A stretch of 64,000 bases of DNA from Rachycentron canadum (Eukaryota; Chordata; Actinopteri; Carangiformes; Rachycentridae). Both the position numbers and the translations under genes were made by a program. The stretch is from positions 11,203,172-11,267,171 of the forward strand of contig CM076658.1 in assembly GCA_038496675.1 (NCBI GenBank). The letters run 5' to 3'. The notes below the pieces were generated by a model, which was given only the letters and a program-made list of their open reading frames with translations, ran no database searches and was not told the DNA's origin. Shown one piece after another: positions 1 through 10,900 of this stretch; the first letter of the stretch is position 1, and every line of letters begins with the position of its first letter.

Positions 1-42
<42 letters not shown>
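1..42 (+). repeat. (TA)n microsatellite
   Basis: A perfect TA run at the window edge; it may extend further left. Confidence 0.97.
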
Positions 43-51
<9 letters not shown>

Positions 52-3000
52 CAGAAAGTTGTTGCAATGTCAGGTCACAACAGCTTTTATCAATACAGTG
101 ACTCAACTACATCACAGGGCAGAGAGCCTCTGGATTTGCAGCACAGAGGGCTAAGTAGTTTAAGGCTAATCTCGAGGAGGCCAATTGATTGGCTTCAGTG
201 GTAAAGCAGCATGCGCAGCTGTCATTATTTATTACAGGTGAAGATATGGGTAAGGGAACGTGCAGCAGGGCAGTACCAACAACACATTTCTCCAGATGCT
301 GCCTGTTCCGGCTCCACCAGGAAGAATCTCTTTAACACCATACAAGCTCCCAAGTCTCATATTCTTCACAGTGTGTCCCCGCTCAAAAAAAAAAATCTGT
401 GGTGGTCTGAAGTGAGGTGGTGAGGCAGAAAACTGCACTTCCAGCATTTGATTCAGAAAGTGTTGATGCCACACTCTGTCTCCAGACACCACTGGGATCC
501 CACAGTGTGAAATTCTGAGCAGAGTGATGGTGTCTGTCAGTAAAAGGTTTTTCTATGGCAACTGAAGCAGTTGAATACTGTGTATTCATCTTCCTCATAC
601 ACACTGTCCTGTGAATTCAACTGTAGTTAACTGAAGGAATTAATCAATAATAAAAAATATACATTAGGTGCAGCTCTGATTAAGAAATTTGCAGCTCTTT
701 TCATAATCCAAGTGATTTCAAGTTGGTTGCAGGTTGTAAAATGTGATTTTGAAGATTTTCTGCTTTTGCATCTGCTTTTGAAATGTTTTCTGGAAAATGA
801 AGAAATTTAACAAAAATAAGAAATGTTGATTTGAGGAATTCTAGCTAAATAAATTCCTCACAATCATCACATAGATGCAAAAATCACATGCATATTAAAT
901 GTTGCCTTGAAGTACAACAGTACACAGACTGTTAGCAGTCTTAGTTTAAATTCCAAAGATGCTTGCAGCTGCTACCTTTGCATTTGTATGTGTTAGAATT
1001 ATTAATGTCTTCGCCTGTGAAATTTTGCCAAGCCAGGATCTACATATTAATTATGTTCTTAATAATGCTTATGCACCATGTCTTAATGACGTCCCATATT
1101 ATTACTTTGCTCCCCTCTTGAACTCTCCAACACACAGCACATAAGCAGACATCACAGTGATTATGCAGATCAGTGTGTCTGCTCCAATATTAGCAGGCTG
1201 CTGTTTATACAAGCAGGGTGGCACATATACTTTTACTTAATTAACATACCTTGGATACAAATTTATCCTCGCGAATGTGCCCCATCTGTTTAGTACCTGA
1301 TGAATTTGTTGCGGGTTTGAGATGTGGTGAAGTAGAGTTGGCCTGTCTCTGGTCTGCCTGAGCCAGTACCCAGATCTGTAATTCAACAGCTGCTTGCCTA
1401 CCTGTTCAACATACTTACATTATGAGATGTCTGATATTGTCTTACAGTCCCAGTGGTGGCCATACTTAAAATTAGGAAAATATTAAAGTAGTTGGCTTAA
1501 AACATGCACACATGCAACATCTTTGCTTGCTGGGCCACAACTCATCTAAAATTTAGATCTGAGGGGAAGCGTGTTCAGTGAAGATGTAAACGATCCCGGT
1601 GTGCAGTGGCTTGGTTTACTGGGGATAGGTGCATGAGACTGGAAGGTGTAACCATGGTTGGCTCAGTGGACAATGGCAGATTGTGGAGTGGATGTGACTC
1701 TTCAGGGTTGCAGTTTTACCAGTTTGTGATGCAGACGACTTGAGGACAGAGGACGTGAAGAACCATGGTTCCAGTTCGTGGTGCAAATATGGATGGGTTT
1801 TGTTTTTTTTTTCCTTTGGATCCTGATATTTCAGGATATTGAGAGTTGGATTGTCATTTTCTCAGATGAACGTCAGGCTGCATTGTTTACACAGATCTTT
1901 AATCTTATGCACACTGTGAGTGTCCCTGAGCATCAGATGTAATCATGGAACTTCAGCCTGTTACCCTGACATGTCTGATTTAACTATACAAATCACGCGA
2001 CAATCTGCTGTGCTCTGCTCTCTGGTGTTTTCTATAACAAGACTGTCTAACCTTAAGGTTGAGCGAGGCATGTCTGCAGCCTACTGACCGTTTAATCAAT
2101 CCAAATCATTAAGAATTACCTCCTTGACACAAGTTTGCATTCAGATTAAATATGAAAGGCTTGTCTCTTTCTTGGCCTGACCTTGTGGGAGTTGTCTCTC
2201 ACAGTTACACATAATTAATCTCTTAATTAACCTATTGATTGACTGCACTTTCACAGTTACAATGCTCTACAGTATTCACAGTTTCATGAGGGAACTCACT
2301 GCCTCTTAATTCTTCAGGTGGTGGAAGTTATCTCAAACCATAATTACACCTGCTTGCTATTTTTATTTTCCTTTTGCTTAATTGCTACAGAATCCAAAAA
2401 TGATATGTCTCTATGCTGCAATGAAAAATCATTTTGATTATCACTTTTAGTCAATTAACTGGTTGATCTTTTTGACTATGAAATGTCAGAAAATAACATA
2501 AACTGCGCATTGCAGTATCTTGCTTTTGGAACCAAACGCTTTTCATGTCATTTTTATTCTTGAATATTTCTTATGGTAATGTCAGTTTCAAATATATCAT
2601 TCTGTTCTTCAGTCTGCCTTTATCTAGCTAAACTAAAGTGACGCATCCTCCCCCTCGAGTGACAGTAATCCTTTGCTCTGGGAAGGGGTGCTCGTGGAGA
2701 ATAACCAGCATGGGTCCAGAATCTGCTGCGCTCTGAAAGGGATTCAGGCAGATGAAGGAAAAAGGAGGCCAATCTTTTTAGTAATTCCAGCTGCCTTAAA
2801 ACCCTCACTTGCCCTCTGCTTATTTTAATGATACTCTAAGTTAGGCTCAGGCATGACAGAATTTTTTCGTGTGTTGCATCAGTGTATTTTTAACATAATA
2901 CCATGACTTAATATTTGCAAGCATAGCAAAGCATGTTGGTTCATCCTCTGCTGCTGCTGCCAATACCCCTTGTTTATTATCTGCACTAATGATGCAAACC

Positions 3001-3215
3001 CACAACTATTAGATCTGTAGTCTGATTTGTGGTGCTCTGACTAACAGAGGGAGGCCATTGCACTATTGCACATTGCGCTGCACTGTTAAGTATTCAGCAG
3101 CACAACAGTCACAACAGGACACTTAATTATTCTTTATGCAAAATCAATATGTTTCTAGCAGCCCAGGCAGGCTCCTAGGAGGGCAGGGAGGAAAAGTGGA
3201 GGAAAATTTTACAAG

Positions 3216-3252
3216 AGGGGGAGGGGGAGGAGGAGGTGGTGGTGGTGGTGGC
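3216..3252 (+). repeat. GGGGGA/GGA/GGT repeat
   Basis: A G-rich tract passes from GGGGGA to GGA and GGT units. It is G-quadruplex-prone. Confidence 0.9.
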
Positions 3253-3830
3253 TACCTTCATCTCTCTCTCAGACCTCTATTGAATCCAGGGGACATTATT
3301 TTCATGGTTGTCCTTTCAGGGCCTGGAGGCTGGCCCACTGTGACAGAATGACTCTGACAGCTGTGGCAGCACAATCATCACTTCTGCTTTCATTTTGTGT
3401 TGATAATTTTCATCTGTAGCTCTGGAGTTTTGAAGTGGGGGTGGGAGACAAAAAAAAAAAAAAAGAGTAGATAATCAGTCTTGAATCTTAAAATGATTTA
3501 ATTACGTAAAAAGGTTGCCTGTGGGTGTCCTTTTACCGGGCCTGTGTCCATGTTTTAGTTAAGGAACAATGATATTAAAGTTGTCCTAATTATGCTGCAG
3601 ACATATGCATGGTCACACATCCGTATGTGCTGTGAGGGTGTAATTTGACAGGATTATCAGTAGGCTCGCCAGCCTTCACTGTTCTCCCTTTGTCAGCTTC
3701 CTGCTGTAGTCGAGTCACCCTGGGAACCTCTGCAGCACATGACCTGAATCTCAATGAGCTCTTGCTGCCACTGACCTCTCTGTCCTACCTTTTCCTTACA
3801 GTGCACAATGTATACCTGCTCATGCGTGTG

Positions 3831-3832
<2 letters not shown>

Positions 3833-3893
<61 letters not shown>
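3833..3893 (+). repeat. (CG)n(CA)n microsatellite
   Basis: Begins GCGCGC and continues as about 27 CA units. Confidence 0.97.
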
Positions 3894-3896
<3 letters not shown>

Positions 3897-4807
3897 CCAC
3901 AGCATAAGCAAAGATCCTCACATGTGCTGAGGTCTTTGCTATGCTATTACTTTATTGCGACAGAAGGCGGGGGAGTATGGCACAGACGGCGGTGTCTTCA
4001 CATATGTTTTCAATAAGGATTTGGTGTGGGAATGTATCAGCCTGCTTCTGTAAGCAGTTCTCTAATCTCAGCCCAGCTCTGAGCTGTGTTATCGGAAGAA
4101 CCCTGGTTCACTTTAAAGTATCCAAAATCATTTCTTGGATTTTTCCACTGCTGCTGCTGCTTCACATGTGCTTTGTAGAAGTTGCATCTCCTAAAAATAC
4201 TAAGTCAGTTCAAGAGTGTTTTTTTTTTTTTTTTTTGTGGTATCACTAACTTATCAGGTGAGCTCTGCAGATAGTTTGAGTCCTGAAAGTGACCTTTTTT
4301 CCTTTTCACTTTTTCTCCATTTGCTTATCTCCTCCTTTAAATCACACAGTCTCTTTCATCTTTGACCTCGATTGGGTTCGTGTGATGTTGTTGAATGTCA
4401 CAGCCAAAAACATCCTGCTGTGAGATGTCTGCTGCATTATATAAAGTATAACAGAATCAGCAGGGGCCACTGGAGAGGCAAAGCCCAAGACACAAGAAAA
4501 AAAAAAAAAAGTTAAATCCCTTTCCAACAATGGCTGACCATTTGGCTCGAATGCCATCCTCCAGTGCACCACAAGCAGCCAGGCCCTTTGTTCTTCCTGC
4601 CTATCTGGAGCCTAAAGGCATTGCCAGTCTGTTTACCACACATGACCCCCAACCCAACCCCCCCGCCACACACACACTCCCCCAGGAGAAGTTTGGTGAG
4701 CACTTCGTGTCCTGGCTTATTGCAAGTGAAACGGACCATACCAATAACTCCTGGAGGGGAACAGTCAAGGGTACACAAAGCTACTTTACACCTGACCTTT
4801 ATGTGTT

Positions 4808-4858
4808 TGTTTTTTTTTTTTTGTTTGTTTTTTTTTTGTTTGTTTTTTTGGTTCTTTT
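4808..4858 (+). repeat. (TnG) low-complexity tract
   Basis: T runs interrupted by G (TTTG units). Confidence 0.9.
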
Positions 4859-4886
4859 TGCTGACAGGAGCTTACTAACAAGAGGT

Positions 4887-4913
4887 GGTGGGGGGTAGGG
4901 GGAGGGTGGGGGT
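4887..4913 (+). other. G-quadruplex-prone tract
   Basis: GGGGGG-TA-GGGGG-A-GGG-T-GGGGG gives four G tracts with 1-2 nt loops on the coding strand of a farp1 intron. Confidence 0.7.
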
Positions 4914-5740
4914 GGTGATTCGGTCTACCCTGAAGTGGAAACCCAAGCGGACATTTGTGCAGACATCGCTGTCATCTTTATTTAGCTTTCTCTTGTCAGC
5001 CCGAGCGTTTGGAGGTCAGTGTAGCGATGCGAGCCCTGATACACATGTAAACAGTAGTAGTGTGCTATGAGCCTATGTTCAAACCGAATGGGCCCAAACA
5101 GACCCTCCCTGCGCGTCTGGCCTGGGACTGAGACTGCCGATTCAGGAGGCAGTGCCTCACTGTGGAATTGGCTGCTCCTATGTAAACCAGCTCCAGTGCT
5201 TTTATAGATAGAGGTCATAAAAAAGGCAGATTGGTGACATTTTCTTGGCAATGTACAGGATTAAAGAAATGTCAGCTGCTGAGCGTGATGTTTCCCTAAG
5301 ACCGTAACCTTTCGGCTGGGGGAGACGCCTCGCTCAAAATCAAGCATCAGCTGCATGTCATGGCGCAGAAGTCACAGCTTCTTCCTTTGTGTTATTTATG
5401 CTATACCTGTGATTGCATGCAACTGTTGAATTGTCTACATGCTGATAAATATAATCAGCCTTTGCAAGTATCTCTATTGTTACAGTAGTATCTCTATAAG
5501 TTGTTTTGGTGAACAAAATTTGAACAGTTTTGTGTAGTCTAGATGAGGAAATAAAAACACGGTGGAGCCAACAGGTAAAAATAAATGCTTCAATGAGATC
5601 TTCAAATCATTCTGAGGTGTAGCTCTGGTTAATAGCCTATTAGCCTAAAATGACCATTTTCTAGACCATTTGTGATAAGCGATATCAGCAAGTGCTAACC
5701 TTACTGACGAACATTGTATTGCCTGTGACTACTTAATAAT

Positions 5741-5845
5741 GCTGCCTAATATATCCCGCCCACTGGCAGGTGCCATTGTAACCAGATAATGAGTGTTATT
5801 CACTTCATCTGTCAGTGGTCATAATGTTATGGCTGATTTGGTGTA
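5741..5845 (-). mobile_element. Tc1/mariner-like terminal fragment
   Basis: GCTGCCTAATATATCCCGCC, ATAATGAGTGTTATTCACTT and GTCAGTGGTCATAATGTTAT then GGCTGATTTGGTGTA match, in minus orientation, the terminal region of a fish Tc1-like transposon. Only the ~105-bp end is present; no transposase remains. Confidence 0.7.
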
Positions 5846-5876
5846 GATAAGTGCTTCACAGAAGACATGTTGACGT

Positions 5877-5926
5877 GTTGCCGTAGGAGAAGCACAGGTT
5901 TATGCCTGTGCTTCTCCTACGGCAAC
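5877..5926. repeat. Perfect inverted repeat, 22-bp arms, 6-nt loop
   Basis: Arms 5877-5898 and 5905-5926 are exact reverse complements (GTTGCCGTAGGAGAAGCACA is the first 20 nt). It lies 31 bp after the Tc1-like fragment. Confidence 0.97.
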
Positions 5927-7877
5927 TATAATAAAACAATCACTGAATTCCATTGAGCTATTTCAGTTTCAGTGTCCCGGTACTGATCATGCTGACTCAC
6001 TGTGATGCTGTCATGGCTTAATGGGGGATTAATGCCCATGGTTTTGTAATGAGATATTACAAACAAATTCCATTCAAGTGTCTTTATACTCTGATTGCAG
6101 TTCACGTTTCTTTTTCCCAAGTAGTTTGTGTTGCATCACGTGAACGTGTCTGTCAGCCATGTGCAGCAATTTACTCGTAAACCGGGCTTCACCATTTCAT
6201 AGTCACAATTAGACTTACATTGAAGGCTGTGTCCTGTGAGCGCCTGCGTTACGATGGCCGTCAGTCCCCTCGACTTGTGCTTCATTAAAAACAGCGCTCT
6301 CATTGTGTCGACTGCGGCGGCGTCAAATGCCAGCCCCATAACTCCGAGCCTGCAACAGCTGCATTTAATCAAGCGCTGCCTGGCTCTAATCAGCCCGGGC
6401 CTTACCCATCTCTGCTTGGCTCGTGGTCATTTTACACTGACAGCAGATTTATAAGGCTAGATATGAGTGTGCTCCAGTGAGACAGAAACACTCTCCAGCC
6501 TTCACTGCATTCAGCTCGTTTTTTTTTTTTTTTTTTCCTCTGCCGGTCCTCGTTACCGGGGCCCGTACAGAGCGCATTTGTCCAAAGAACACGAGGCCTA
6601 GAATTCATTCAAGGGGTGTTTCGCCTGCTGGTTGCAGCGGTCCCATTAGAAGGCAATGTGTGTGTATTTGAAGGGAGTTTTTTTTTTTTTTTTGGATGAT
6701 GACCTCTTTCCCTCCAGCCTCCCTCATCAAGTCCCATCACCATATGGAAACAGCTGGACCCCACTGGTGGGATGCCCCTCTGCACTGCGTGAGGCAGCCT
6801 AGAGAGAGAAAGTGGTGCTTCACACAGGAACGGACAGGCACAGGGAGGAGTAGTGAGAGTGGGGAGGCTTGTTTGGGGAAGATTATGGATTTGGTTGTGG
6901 AAGTGTAAACCCTCTCACTAAGCCAGTGGAGATTAGGTTTTTATTCTTTAAGCATTAATAGGAACACAGACAGTGTCGTTCTTTGCCTTTTTGAAACACT
7001 ACATTTACCGGCGGATGTCAGAGCAGTTCAGCTGCATGACAGGGATTTTTGTAGTAGTGTCTTTGAGTGTTACAGTAGAGGAGAAACTGCTTCCTTGAAA
7101 CACACTCAGACAGACAGTCTTAGACCATTATCCATGCCAGGGGAAACTTCTACTATAAACACTCACATTCTGTAGCTGTGTTACGCTCCGCGCTGGTGCT
7201 AACCGGTCACGGGGAAGCGGCCAGGCAGAAACTCTCCCGTTGTGTGCCTTACGGAGCTCTGTCTCTCCTTATGGCCTTAGAGTTTCCGTGGAAATCCCTG
7301 ACATTTACTTGACCTTACACAGGAATGTTTTTCTCTCTTTCTCTGAAGAAGTGGTAGCTTTTTGAGGTTTGTGTGGTGTCACATTGTCGCTATTTGTCAG
7401 TGGGCGGAAAAGTCATTCTTCAAAGTGTTTGTGCATACTGTATGGGGGGGTGAGCGAGGACAGAGGTGGTCAGGGAGACTCGCTCTTTATTCCGTGATTC
7501 TGTATCAATCTCAAAGGCGGCTGATCCGTCATCAGTGACAGCGGCGGCGCTGAAAACACAGATCAAAGACAGGGTCCACTCCCCCTGTTGCTGCAGCAGC
7601 TTTTGGCCCACTCCTCCTTTGAATGTCAGGATGGAGGATAGGGAGGAATTCAGACAGAGCTGTCTATTTGTGACATTAACTGTCACAGGGCTTTGACGGG
7701 TCTACAAAACACAACTCTCTTTTGTTTCTGGCTGCTCTTTTGTGTCAAATGTCCTGTCACTGGGGTTTCCTGAAGTTTGGTTGTTCTTCGTTTAAATAAG
7801 TGTATAAAATGTCAGTTATTTTAACCAAACTTCTTTTTTTTTTTTCTTTTTTCTTTTTTTTCCCCATTTGTTCACAG

Positions 7878-7982
7878 CAAAAAGCCTCAGGCAAGGTGCT
7901 GTTTGACCTGGTGTGCTCCCACATGAACCTCATTGAGGGTGACTACTTTGGCTTGGAGTTTCAGAACCATCAAAAGATGATG
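7878..7982 (+). CDS. farp1: farp1 exon w1 (FERM F1 lobe)
   Basis: This 35-codon exon has phase 0 at both ends. The acceptor TTCACAG and donor GTGAGT are clear. It encodes KASGKVLFDLVCSHMNL and EGDYFGLEFQN, the ubiquitin-like F1 lobe that follows the FERM start in FARP1. Confidence 0.93.
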
Positions 7983-10900
7983 GTGAGTGAGGATGAAAAT
8001 GAAAGTGAAATAGAGTCTCTTCTGATAAAACACAGAATTAGATTTGCTTTAAAAAAAAAAAAAAAAAAATTATTGAGAAATATTTTTTCTTTTCTCACAG
8101 GTTTGGTTGGACCACATTAAGCCCATTATCAAGCAACTCAGACGTGAGTGTTTCAAAATTCTGTTGTGGTCCACGTGAATCTCATTTCAACGAGCAAATA
8201 TGAGACTTATTTTGTGTTATTACAATATTTATCTATCACACACAGGGCCGAAGCACACAATCCTGAGGTTTGCTGTGAAGTTCTTCCCTCCAGACCATGC
8301 TCAGCTGCTGGAGGAGCTGACGAGGTAAGCTCTCCCCCACATACACGAAACTGGTTTCTTCTCTACATCCTGCGTGCGTACCGGTTGGCATTGACATATG
8401 TATTTATACACAACACGTCAATGTAAATGGCTTCGGCTGTGACTGGAAGTTATTGTAAAAGGATAAATGACACGTGCTCAGGGTTCCCAAAAAGATTTAT
8501 TCCCCGCTCCGCTTTACAGCTCTCACGTCATGGCTGCCATGTTTGTGATTTAGCCCTCTAGAGATTAGCATGGTGCTAATGATTTTCTGGTTTCTGCTTC
8601 CTCCTTGTGGAGCTGGGTCGTGACTTCAGTGTTTTTGGTCGTCCTAATTGTCCTGTTCAGTTAGAGGAGAGGATTTATTGTTTTTCTTTGTTTTATGTCA
8701 ATGCAAATGGAAAAAATTTGGACTGTGGACTGTCTGTTGGTCCGAGAAGACATCTGCAGACTAATAGAAACTAAACTAATAGATCAATCAATAATGATAA
8801 TAATTGTTATTATCAGCCTGGGTTGCATTTATACATTTACTGTGCTATAATTCACCCTGTGTATACACTATATGTATACTCCTATACATTTTTTGTTCAG
8901 TTGTGTTATTTTAGGGCAGCTGTGGCAGAAACCTCCTGCCAAAGCAAACTATCCTTCATCTTAGACAGTAGAACAATGTATCTGACATCACGCTTTCATC
9001 AGGTCCATGACTTTGTTTAATGGTAACAGCAAATGCCACATAATTGCAATATGCACAGCTTGAGTCCACTCAGGAACCTTTCGAGTTGTACCCCTGCCTC
9101 TGTCTCCACCCTCTGTCTGCCTCCTCACTGTCAGAAGAAATGCTTTAAAAAAAAAAATCTATTACTCAATTTTTATTTTCTAAACAAATTATTAAACCTG
9201 ATAATTGGTTGTTGCTCTGGCTTACATCCAAGAGAAGCAGCAGTGTAGCACAAGGCAAGTCATTAAATCTTTAGTAAATGACGCATCTCATCAAAGAATC
9301 CAAAAGGTGCCCCCGGCCAACTCTGTGGGCAAACAGAAGTGTTGTGCAAAATAACAAGAGCCAGAGTACATTGTATTTGATCAGAAATGTAGCTGCCGCA
9401 GTTCTTGTCTGTGCTGTTTTTTCATTCAGCTGTAGATGTTGTTTCTGAGCTGATCCAGCTAAGGGTCATTTGATCCAGCTCCAGCTCTGGAAACCACCAC
9501 CTCAGCTACCCCCTTTTTTATATCCTGGTTTTTATATTCTGGTCTGTTTGTATTCGTGTCCAGGTATCTGTTTGCCCTCCAGATCAAACAGGATCTTTCC
9601 TGTGGACGTCTGACTTGCAATGACAGCAGCGCCGCGCTGATGGTCTCCCACATTATCCAGTGTAAGTCCCTCATGACTGTTTCTTCATTTAGCTGAAGAG
9701 ACCAAAGGATCCAGAAAAAAAACATTATGCTTTTCCCCCGCAAGAGCTTATCATCAAACATTGTCATATAGCAAACTGCACACTGTTGCAAATTGATTAT
9801 ACTTGTGTTGCCATGGATACCTTTCAGTCAGATGCCTGAACGTCATCTTGGAGAAGTGCTTCAGAACAACCGCACACATCATGGTGAAATGTGGACATTT
9901 TCATAACCTGACATATCTGAGCCACAGTCTGTTCCCCAATAGTGATTAAAGACAACATGGACGATGATTGAGATCAGTTAAACTTTTAGGCTATATATAA
10001 TCATGTTGACACAATTTACACGTAGTTATTTTTTTATGAGGGGATAACTTTTGAACAAATGGTTTGTCTGTGCCAAGAAGCACCAAAACTGCTCTGGAGG
10101 CTTACTAAGAGCTTTTGTGTTAATTTGTCCTTCGGTTTATGACCTACCAGTAATTCTCAGCAGGTATTTCTACATTAAAGTGAACTTCTTCCTTTCTCCT
10201 CATTTTCTTTTCAGCTGAGATTGGGGATTTCGAGGAGAGTCAGTGCCGGTCACACCTCCTCAACAACAACTACATCCCAGATCAGATGCCCCTGATCGAC
10301 AAGATCATGGAGTTTCACTCAAAGAATATGTGAGTCTCTGGATCTGGAGAACTGTGAGCTGTGTACAGTCTTAAAATAAGGCATTCATTGGATTCAGGTC
10401 AAAGTTCCTCTTAAGCTCTGCTTGTAAAGTCAAGAAATCATCACTCAACACAAATTATTCTGTTCACTCATGAACAGGAAAAGTTGTTTCAGACCTCTTG
10501 CATGTCCCATGGGGAAATTTTATTGTGCAGGTGACACTTTCAGGAAAGCAGCCATTGAATAAATGGCTGTTTTCTCAAGAGTCTTCTGTGCAGTTCTTTA
10601 TCATAGTTCGGCTCAGAATAGCCAGTCTTTGTAAGTTGCTTTACAGCCTCTGGCCCAGAAGAGAATATGGGTTTGACTACTGCTCTAACAACAAAAGGCT
10701 ACATTGCACCAAAAAGAGGAATGGAAGCTTCCTTCAACCCACCAAATGACTCATACAGCTGTTGTCAGCTGGTTTGGTAGGTTAAAACCCCAGGTTTTCA
10801 CAGTGTATTCTCAGGTGTCTAACGCAGGGGTTTGTGTGAAGTGAAGTTGGTTATTGAACTTGGCTGCTTTTTACTCAGTACTTTTCCTAGTATCTGCCTG

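Larger units (their letters stand above)
1..7877 (+). other. farp1: farp1 early intron (5' part outside window)
   Basis: I see no coding exon here. The first recognisable farp1 exon starts at 7878, and the codons that should precede it (start of the FERM F1 lobe) were not found on either strand. The stretch holds a TA microsatellite (1-42), G/GGT-rich and CA repeats, a G-rich quadruplex-prone tract, a Tc1-like remnant, a perfect inverted repeat and many T runs. Open frames such as those at 3645-4016 and 4530-4898 run through CA or poly-T repeats and are not genes. Confidence 0.75.

Noticed and set aside
3645..4016. 123-codon open frame on the + strand
   Set aside because: Its centre is a CA microsatellite read as TH repeats; no splice sites or recognisable protein.
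4530..4898. Overlapping + strand frames of 100-120 codons
   Set aside because: They run into a poly-T tract read as phenylalanine; low complexity, no family resemblance.
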